Source: Channa striata
Lineage: Eukaryota > Chordata > Actinopteri > Anabantiformes > Channidae
DNA: 64,000 nt
Assembly (NCBI GenBank): GCA_033026295.1
Contig: CM065184.1
Span: forward strand, 1,573,001 to 1,637,000
Direction of reading: 5' to 3'
Shown here: positions 57,206-64,000 of the stretch, piece after piece
Numbering within the stretch: the stretch's first letter is position 1
How the letters are laid out: every line of letters begins with the position of its first letter
Program-made: the position numbers and the translations under genes
The notes under the pieces: model-generated
Database searches by the model: none
What the model was told of the DNA's origin: nothing
The model's input: the letters and a program-made list of their open reading frames with translations, nothing else

Positions 57206-60200
57206 TGTTGGCTGTACCTCCAGCTAATCTGAGTAAGGGCTCATGAATAATGCTATTTTTATGATAATACCTTCAGAAACAACTAGGGCAGAATGGTAAA
57301 ACATTTTTGAAGAAAGATTTAGAGAAATCTTAACAACTTTGGGTGAATAACGTATCACAGAAATGTTCAAAAAACAGTTAACATTCATAGAAATGAGTCA
57401 AAACGGACCAAAATACTAGCACTTTAACTCTTCAAAAGGGTTCAAATTCAGTATTTCAAACGCATGTGCTTTAACTGCATGCATTCTCAGTTACTTCTGT
57501 TCAGTAAATCATAGCTTTAGTTAAATGATAGTTTTTAGTTTAAAATTATTTTTAAACATAAGTACCACAACACAAGGGGCATTTAAGCTCCGTTATAGCT
57601 GCAAATGCTTTTACTGGCTTAAGGGTTACTGGGTATTTGAGCCCATAGCCTACTGTAATCCAAAGCTGCCACATTTTCTAATACAGTATGTGTATCGTAG
57701 CAACAGGCTAAACATCAGGTCTATACATTCCTTTCCAAGTGTAAGTTCAAATATTTCTGGCATAAAGGATGAGAGGTGGGAAAAGTACCAGATTGGCTTT
57801 TTGCCTTTGATTTCAAGAACGAGCAATGCAAAACAAAATCACGTGGTTCCATAAAAGCCCTGGAAGAGAAGAAATAAAGCCAGGAGCATGCTGCTCTCAT
57901 CTTTAAGAGCTGAGGAACCTCCCGGCAGACAAACACAAGACTTTGATTCCTGTTGACACCTTATCATGTAATGTCATTTGACAGGAGGAATGGAAATATT
58001 TAATTTACCCAAAAGCAACTTCCCCATTTTGGTTAGTCTAAACCAGGGTGTTTTTAAGGTGTGATTCCAAATTTGTTCATCTCTGCTGCTTTACTGAGAC
58101 AACATTCAGAATCTTTATAATATTTAATATCTTTAGTTTCTGCCACCTCATGTGCCTAACAGGACTGTTTGTTGAAATGGCATCCAACATAAAAAAGCTG
58201 GTGTCCAAATTGCAGTCCTTTTAGCACCAGGCACCGAAATGGTGGATGCTGCCATTTACATTGGAACTGAACGGTCATTTTCCTCTGCCTGTAAAAATGA
58301 TGTACCTAGTCATATTTTACAGGCGGACAGTCTTGTTCGATCATACATTAGCAGCCATTACTGCAGTGTTTTCTCTGGATAGCAAAGAAGTGTGCATGGA
58401 TTAGCGTTTTTCAAACCCAAAACAGAGGAGCAAAAATAAAATGAACAGACTGAACTGGCTTTTTATCTGTCATGCATTACTTTCAAGGCCAAGGAGCACA
58501 CTGTCAAAAATAAATATCATTAAGTATATTAGATTTACATGTTTCATTGGACAAAAATCCCATTAATGACAAGCACATCCACTGCTTATAATTTTAATCA
58601 CTGTGTGTAAACTAGTCCTTCTCCAATGAAAAAGGGGTGTTGAATGTGTACGTGTTAACAGCTCGGTTTTATTATTTTTTGGGTATATTAATATATTATA
58701 GTTTGGGTAAGTTAACATTACAACAGCCCACCAGTATTATGTAAATTAGCATTACATTTGCCAAACATGTTGGTTAGTCCTCATCCATCCTCATGGTGAA
58801 AATGTAAACTTTACGAGTAAAACACACATACATAGTTTATTCGGTAGAGACTGTGGATCTTTTTTGTCAGAGACCTATAGCTTTAGCACAATATGTAGCC
58901 ATGAAGCGCGTGTTAAAGAATGTGGTTTATACGATTATGATTTTAAAAGAAGTAATCTAGAATCAATGAAAACTCAGCTAGAGCTGAAATGGTTATTTAC
59001 TTATAATAAATTATTATCATTATGACTGTAAACAACATGAAGGGAGCAAAAAGCCTAATAGCCATAGCAAAATTAGTTAAGGTGATTCAATTTGGATAGA
59101 ATTCCAGCAACATAGTAATAACGTCTCCAACGCTAGAGGTTACTACCTGCTTTTGTCAAAATGGAAAATGTCTAAAATAACTACAGCATTTTTCCATATT
59201 AAAAAAATTGCAATAAAACACAAAAAGCATGAAAGAAAAGGGGTTCATTGTGTGCATGAATAACAGGAGGCCGTACTTGAGAAAGACGTGCACAACTGTC
59301 ACATGTTCTGTTTTGGAACATTACAAAAATTGCAAGACACAGATCCGCCCCATCTGAAGAGAGCAATTCAGCACTGTAAGACAATTTGACAAGCACTTTA
59401 TTTGAAGCATAATTACCCAGAATATTAAGACACTCGTGCATGCTTGTGTAATCTCTAAAATACCTCACTTCTATGAGTCGAGGTTTGGAGCTTCCAAAAG
59501 AGATGGCATCTAAGTGCCTTAGCAATCCTACATAAAGTAGTTTAAAACAACCCTATGCCAAATCTCCATGGGGATGAATAGGAGATGGCACAGAAACGAC
59601 AGTCAAATCATTTTAATGGGCTAGTGGCTATAGTCCCTCAGCACCATGTCTCGCTCTACCCTTATCCAGACCACGAGGCTTACTATCTGTCAATTTGATG
59701 ATTGAAAGAGACTTTGAATGTTGCCAGTGCAGAGGATCAACTTTTATGGATCCAGGCTTCATAATGGTGGTGCATCATTGCTGACTGGATGGCAGCAGGG
59801 ATACATGCATTCCAGTGTGCTTGACGGCCTTGGGTAAGAGCATCAGTGTGGAAATGCAGTGGCACTAATGTGCTCGATGGCCTAAAGGAGCATTAAGGCA
59901 GGGATGACTGAGTGTTAAGCCTAAATCAAGCTGCTCAGCCATTGTAAGCTGGACTATGCAGGATAACTATCAGTGGTTGGACTTCACTTTGGTCTGTTCT
60001 CAGATAACCTTTAAAAAAAGTTCTCCTAATCGAGGGCAAACTGTAATTTGAGAGGAGTTTACGTCTTCTTTAAATATAAACACATACTGCAAGTGCATGC
60101 ATGCATTGGCTGCAAAACTGTTTTTGATACAGATCAGAGAATTCAGTTACTGCAAGTTTTTAAAATGTCTTAAAATTAGCAAAGTCCAAGACCCCTTAAC

Positions 60201-60229
60201 TTCCTGTTAGTAAACAGGGACTGCCCGGA

Positions 60230-60660
60230 AAAAGGTTTGTGTCTCAGCAGAAAGAAAAGAAAACAAAAGATTTCAGATGAGACCACAATGGAGTTGTTTG
60301 GCCATGGTTACCAAATTATATTGGGACAAGCAGAGGTAAGGGACTTCAACTGCAAGAAAACTTCACCTATCGTTAAGCATAATATTGGAAGCATAAGTAG
60401 ATGATTAGACCATTATCCAAAATATATGGAATACTAAAGCAGGAGGATTACCTTAGGATGTTTCAGCAAAAACTCAAACCATGAGCTAAATGGATGACAA
60501 AAAAGTCCTGAGACTAACCGAAAATCCAAAATACAGAATATGGACGATGATTAAAAGTCAAGTCTGCCATAAAACCAACAAATTTAATTGAGCTTGATCA
60601 ATTCAGAAAACAGTTCAAATACTAAACCAGAGTTCTTTCAGAAGCTTGTTTGATGTCAGA
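60230..60660 (+). mobile_element. Tc1-like transposase relic
   Basis: TTTCAGATGAGACCACAATG, GAGTTGTTTGGCCATGGTTA and CTATCGTTAAGCATAATATT translate, with lesions, as ETTMELFGHGYQ and PIVKHNIGSIS. This is the Tc1 block from the DE-T-...LFG stretch to the P-VKHGGGSIM stretch before the second Asp. TTCAGCAAAAACTCAAACCA follows, as in the family. The N-terminal DNA-binding part and the terminal repeats are not visible. Confidence 0.7.
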
Positions 60661-62276
60661 AACCCACAAATGAATTAATCCCAGTGTATTACATTCTTTA
60701 CATTTTTATTTAAAATGTATGCTGAAAAAAAGCATTTAAAATTAAATATTAACAATTATAAATTAAATACTGCCAAATCAGTCATGTCCACAATCAGAGT
60801 ATGTTAACTTCCACTCACACCTGTAAACTCTTTCCATAAAATGGTTTCCTCTGTGTCTTGCATGGGAAATGGCACCATTCTGTTTCACCCAACCAATCTA
60901 TTTCCTCTTGGGGATGATGAGCAGCCTGCACTGATAATCTCTGATGCTCTGACTGGTGAGTACCAGAGTCAGTAGATAATGACTAGCAGCTCCACTGAGT
61001 CACTTAATGTAATCTGATTATTGCCCACTTTTGGCAGCAAGCACATTTCAGCAAATTCACATGAATGAGCATTCAGGCTTCCTTTATTATATTTGAGAAA
61101 AACCCAGTTAACGCAGGTAGAGTTTGGCTGGAGAATTCCCCTAGTGCTTTGCCAAGAAACAACCTGAGTTTTAGAGTGGTTTTAGGCATAACTGTGTTTA
61201 TTGGCTGATTTGCTACTCAACTACATAAAGAAATATTACGTAAAGTAAACTGTTACTGTACTGTCAAATCCTCACCATGCTCCCACCATTTAACTGTTGG
61301 GAAACAGAGTCAGTTTTGAATCATGTACTGTGACTTATTATTCTTTTTTACTTAGTTAAAGATTAACTTTAATTTATTTAATAAAAAATTGTTGTACTTT
61401 TACTTTTAGCTTTGTGGCAGGTGCAATGTATTACGTATACTTTCAAAAGAGCGGCCTAAGCTATACAGCAAACTGATTGGTCCCAGCGAATCAGAACTGC
61501 TGCTCCTAGCTGGAAGACAGCTGGCAGGCAGCCCAATACCAGACAGTTGCCCGCACAGCAATGCTGAACCTAAGCTTCTGTGTTGAATCCACACAGAGCT
61601 GATGCTGTAGGCTACAGTCCAACACTGACCTACACTGTTATGAACATTTACTATTTGCTTCCATGTCTGCGCTGCTTTGCAATTACATAACAACAAGTAG
61701 TAGCTAGTTGGCAATAGGGTGGGTTTCTGTGGCACTGTGGAGATTTTCTCTTTCCTTTGGTCAATTCAAACAATGGGAACTGAAACTGAGTGGATAGTGC
61801 AAAGGTAGGAGTACATGCATGTTCAACAGCAGTTACTACTTAAAGTGCTGCATGTAAAAAAGAAACGACGTCAAAGGTCATGGTCTAAACAACCACTGAA
61901 CTAAAGCAGAAGAAGGGTGAACTTTTTGTGAGGTGAGGAAATCAGTTTCAGATTTTCTGGGATATCAGTGGGTAGATTAGAAAATTTGGCCAATGTGATA
62001 CTACCAAGTGGACCAATCAAAGTTGCAGTGGTCTTGTAACATGTAGTGAAATGAGGCTAAAGCGTAGGGTAATGCCTAGGGTACAGGTCTACGCCATTGT
62101 ATCTAGAATCTGTATCTGTAGATTCAATGAAGAATTAAAACCTCCTTGCTTTAAACAGCCATTCATTTTATTAAATGGAGGATGCAGTTATTAGATGACT
62201 TTTATTCATAAAAAAAACAGCCATTTGGCACCACGGATTATGCAGAGTAGCTGTACAATATACAGTAAAGGCCACT

Positions 62277-62545
62277 CTAATGTGTACTGGTACATAGTGA
62301 GTGGTCTCTACTAACATTGTGCTTTTCTACCTCATTGTAACCCAAAGCACTTTTGCAGTTGCTTCTCATTCCCATATACTGATGGCAGCAACCATGCAAG
62401 GAGCTGACCTCACCCACCAGGAGCAACTTGAAGTCCAGTGTCTTGCCCAAGGACACTTTGACACATGGACAGGTGGAGGTGTGGATCGAACTGCTGACAC
62501 CGGGATTGATGCATTACGGGCTACGTAGCCTATCTGTGTGCTCTC
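62277..62545 (-). repeat. Interspersed repeat with tRNA-like end, reverse copy
   Basis: GTAACCCAAAGCACTTTTGC, CCAACCATGCAAGGAGCTGAC-like words, CACCCACCAGGAGCAACTTG, CAGTGTCTTGCCCAAGGACA and CTTTGACACATGGACAGG, then GGATCGAACTGCTGAC. This matches a widespread fish repeat read in reverse. The GGATCGAACTGC word is the complement of a B-box-like GCAGTTCGATCC. Confidence 0.6.
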
Positions 62546-62999
62546 CTGTGCTTAAGCAGCTCTTTCTATCCATCTCCTGACCTTTTGAATCTGTAGTAAA
62601 GAGCACACACACAAAAAAAAAAAATCTTTCTTTCAAACCTAAAAGGACTTTTCTTGAATCTTTGTACGAATTAGTGAATCTGTGAAGTCGATGCATAATA
62701 CAAATACAAACTCAATAGTATGTGAATAGACAGTAGCTTTGATTCGGAAACATTTGTATCTGTTCATCTGTGTCTCATGCGAATAATTCAGATTCAATAG
62801 CGGTTTTATTATGCTATTCATCTTTACACTTGCTCTGCATTGAAATTTGGACAAAAATAGACAGCTGAATAGAGTTCTCTCAGTAGACTAGAGTCCTGCA
62901 GTCCCTACACACATCCAGAATACAAACACACCAGTGCTAATTTGTAGACTGCTGACCTGATTAGACACAAATGAGCTCTTCTCACATGCACACACGTTT

Positions 63000-63130
63000 G
63001 TATAGCTATCTTTGTAAGGACATTGACTAACAAAATGCATTACCCAGTCCTTTACTCTAACCTTAACCATCAAAACCAAAATGCCTAACCCCCAAAGCCT
63101 GACTCTAACCTGAACCCTAAAACCAAATTG
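63000..63130 (+). repeat. Telomere-like CTAACC-rich interspersed repeat
   Basis: TTTGTAAGGACATTGACTAA is followed by CTCTAACCTTAACCATCAAA, TGCCTAACCCCCAAAG and CTCTAACCTGAACCCTAAAA. The CTAACC/CCTAACCC words are spaced irregularly, as in a common fish intronic repeat, not as a perfect TTAGGG array. Confidence 0.55.
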
Positions 63131-64000
63131 TATCCCTCAAACTGCCCTTAGATAGAAGATGCCCCATTTTACTAAATATGCAAACAAATGCATACATATA
63201 TACACACATGCACCACATACAAAATGAGACAAACAGAGTCATCCCAGCTGGGAGACACGTAGAAAGACACACACCTTTGAGCCCCGATGAGTGACAGGAG
63301 AACCTTCCAACTGGGAAGAGAAGGGAGTGGCCAACCAAGCATGAAATTAAAGCCCCAACTGTCAACCTGAGGACACTATGGATGACGACTGACAGGTGTG
63401 TGTATGTGTGGGGACAGTGACCAGAGACTTTATCTAAAGTGCTGCATAGAAATATTGTAATCTATTAATCTTGTCTAATCCTGTAAAATGGGATTTTGTG
63501 TAAAATGCTTTGTTGCAAAAAATGGGGAAGAAAAAACAACCAATATCTAAATTTACTGATGTTTTTCCTCCAAGATAATTTGATCAATATTTATGAGCAG
63601 GAACAAATGTTTGTGGTTAGACAACAACAGCACTGGTTGTTCCTTTTGTGAGGACACCGAGTTTAAAGCTTCAAGCAGGAAAAAGACAGACTTTGTGGAC
63701 TTAAACCAAGACTAGACACGTACAAATCCATTGGGACAAGTAACACCACGGCCTTTATCTGTTCAAAGCCACAGCACAGTGCATAATATTTCCAATTTCT
63801 TTAAATTACGTTTGGCTGGACAAAACCAATTTAATTTTACTTTATTTGATTTCTAGGATTAAGAAGCAGCTAATGTAGCTGTATAAAGGTAGCGCAGTTA
63901 CACACTGAAGAAAATAAACCACCCCTGTGCTGAAAGCACTGTTCTCCTTTTAAAAGAAGGTTAATGACCTCCATTTACTAATTAATAACATTTCCTCTTA

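Larger units (their letters stand above)
55763..64000 (-). other. smap1 intron 1, last 8.2 kb
   Basis: No sequence resembling exon 1 (N-terminal helix, then YCADCEAK) could be read on the minus strand up to 64000. Contents are a tRNA-like SINE (56.5 kb), AAGTAC-type repeat (57.1 kb), Tc1 relic (60.2-60.7 kb), an interspersed repeat (62.3-62.5 kb) and telomere-like CTAACC words (63.05 kb). Stretches 57210-60220, 60670-62270 and 63140-64000 show nothing firm. Confidence 0.7.

Noticed and set aside
58170..58440. A segment that reads TERSFSSACKNDV-like peptide and might be a hAT transposase C-terminus
   Set aside because: The similarity is to a few residues only and I could not extend it or find element ends.
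55763..64000. Possible smap1 exon 1 within the window
   Set aside because: I looked on the minus strand for the N-terminal block ending YCADCEAK and its donor and did not find it, so it is presumed upstream of the window.

Overview
The window is vertebrate nuclear DNA, almost certainly from a teleost fish. It has short exons with GT-AG introns, long dinucleotide microsatellites and no bacterial-style gene packing. Its decayed mobile elements are of types typical of fish: Tc1-like, pogo-like and hAT-like DNA elements, L2/CR1- and Rex/Jockey-like LINEs, and tRNA-like SINEs. There is no operon, CRISPR array or rRNA gene, and I recognise no tRNA gene.

Almost everything lies inside one gene on the minus strand, which I identify as smap1 (small ArfGAP 1). 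Six consecutive internal coding exons, 501 bp in total (0.8% of the window), can be read from high to low coordinate: exon 2 (55629-55762), exon 3 (52992-53077), exon 4 (46625-46700), exon 5 (30530-30598), exon 6 (28168-28239) and exon 7 (721-784). Reading phase is kept across every junction, and each intron starts GT and ends AG. Joined, they give most of the ArfGAP domain, a Ser/Pro linker, a Lys/Glu-rich segment and the start of the VDLLGL clathrin-box region. Exon 1 (initiator Met and first zinc-finger cysteine pair) should lie above 64000. The exons after exon 7 should lie below position 1. None of the six is visible by plain ORF length.

Layout from low to high coordinate. 1-720: start of intron 7. 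785-28167: intron 6 (27.4 kb), rich in microsatellites, including an uninterrupted (AC)72, with hAT-like, LINE, Tc1 and SINE relics. 28240-30529: intron 5, with a 27-bp hairpin-like palindrome and an L2 tail. 30599-46624: intron 4 (16 kb), holding a 600-bp inverted-repeat element with a 6-bp target duplication, three LINE relics, a Tc1 relic and a short pogo-like element. 46701-52991: intron 3, with a duplicated unrecognised segment, a hAT-type end and a longer pogo-like element. 53078-55628: intron 2, with a palindromic MITE. 55763-64000: part of intron 1, with SINE, Tc1 and telomere-like repeats.

I did not find a convincing new gene system. The observations I rate highest are the 600-bp element with long inverted repeats; the two nearly identical, oppositely oriented pogo-like copies that flank exon 4 and could pair in the pre-mRNA; the (AC)72 tract beside an opposing (GT)18 tract; the strand bias of long polypurine tracts; and the duplicated segment in intron 3. 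Family names for repeats come from recalled consensus features, not from a database search.
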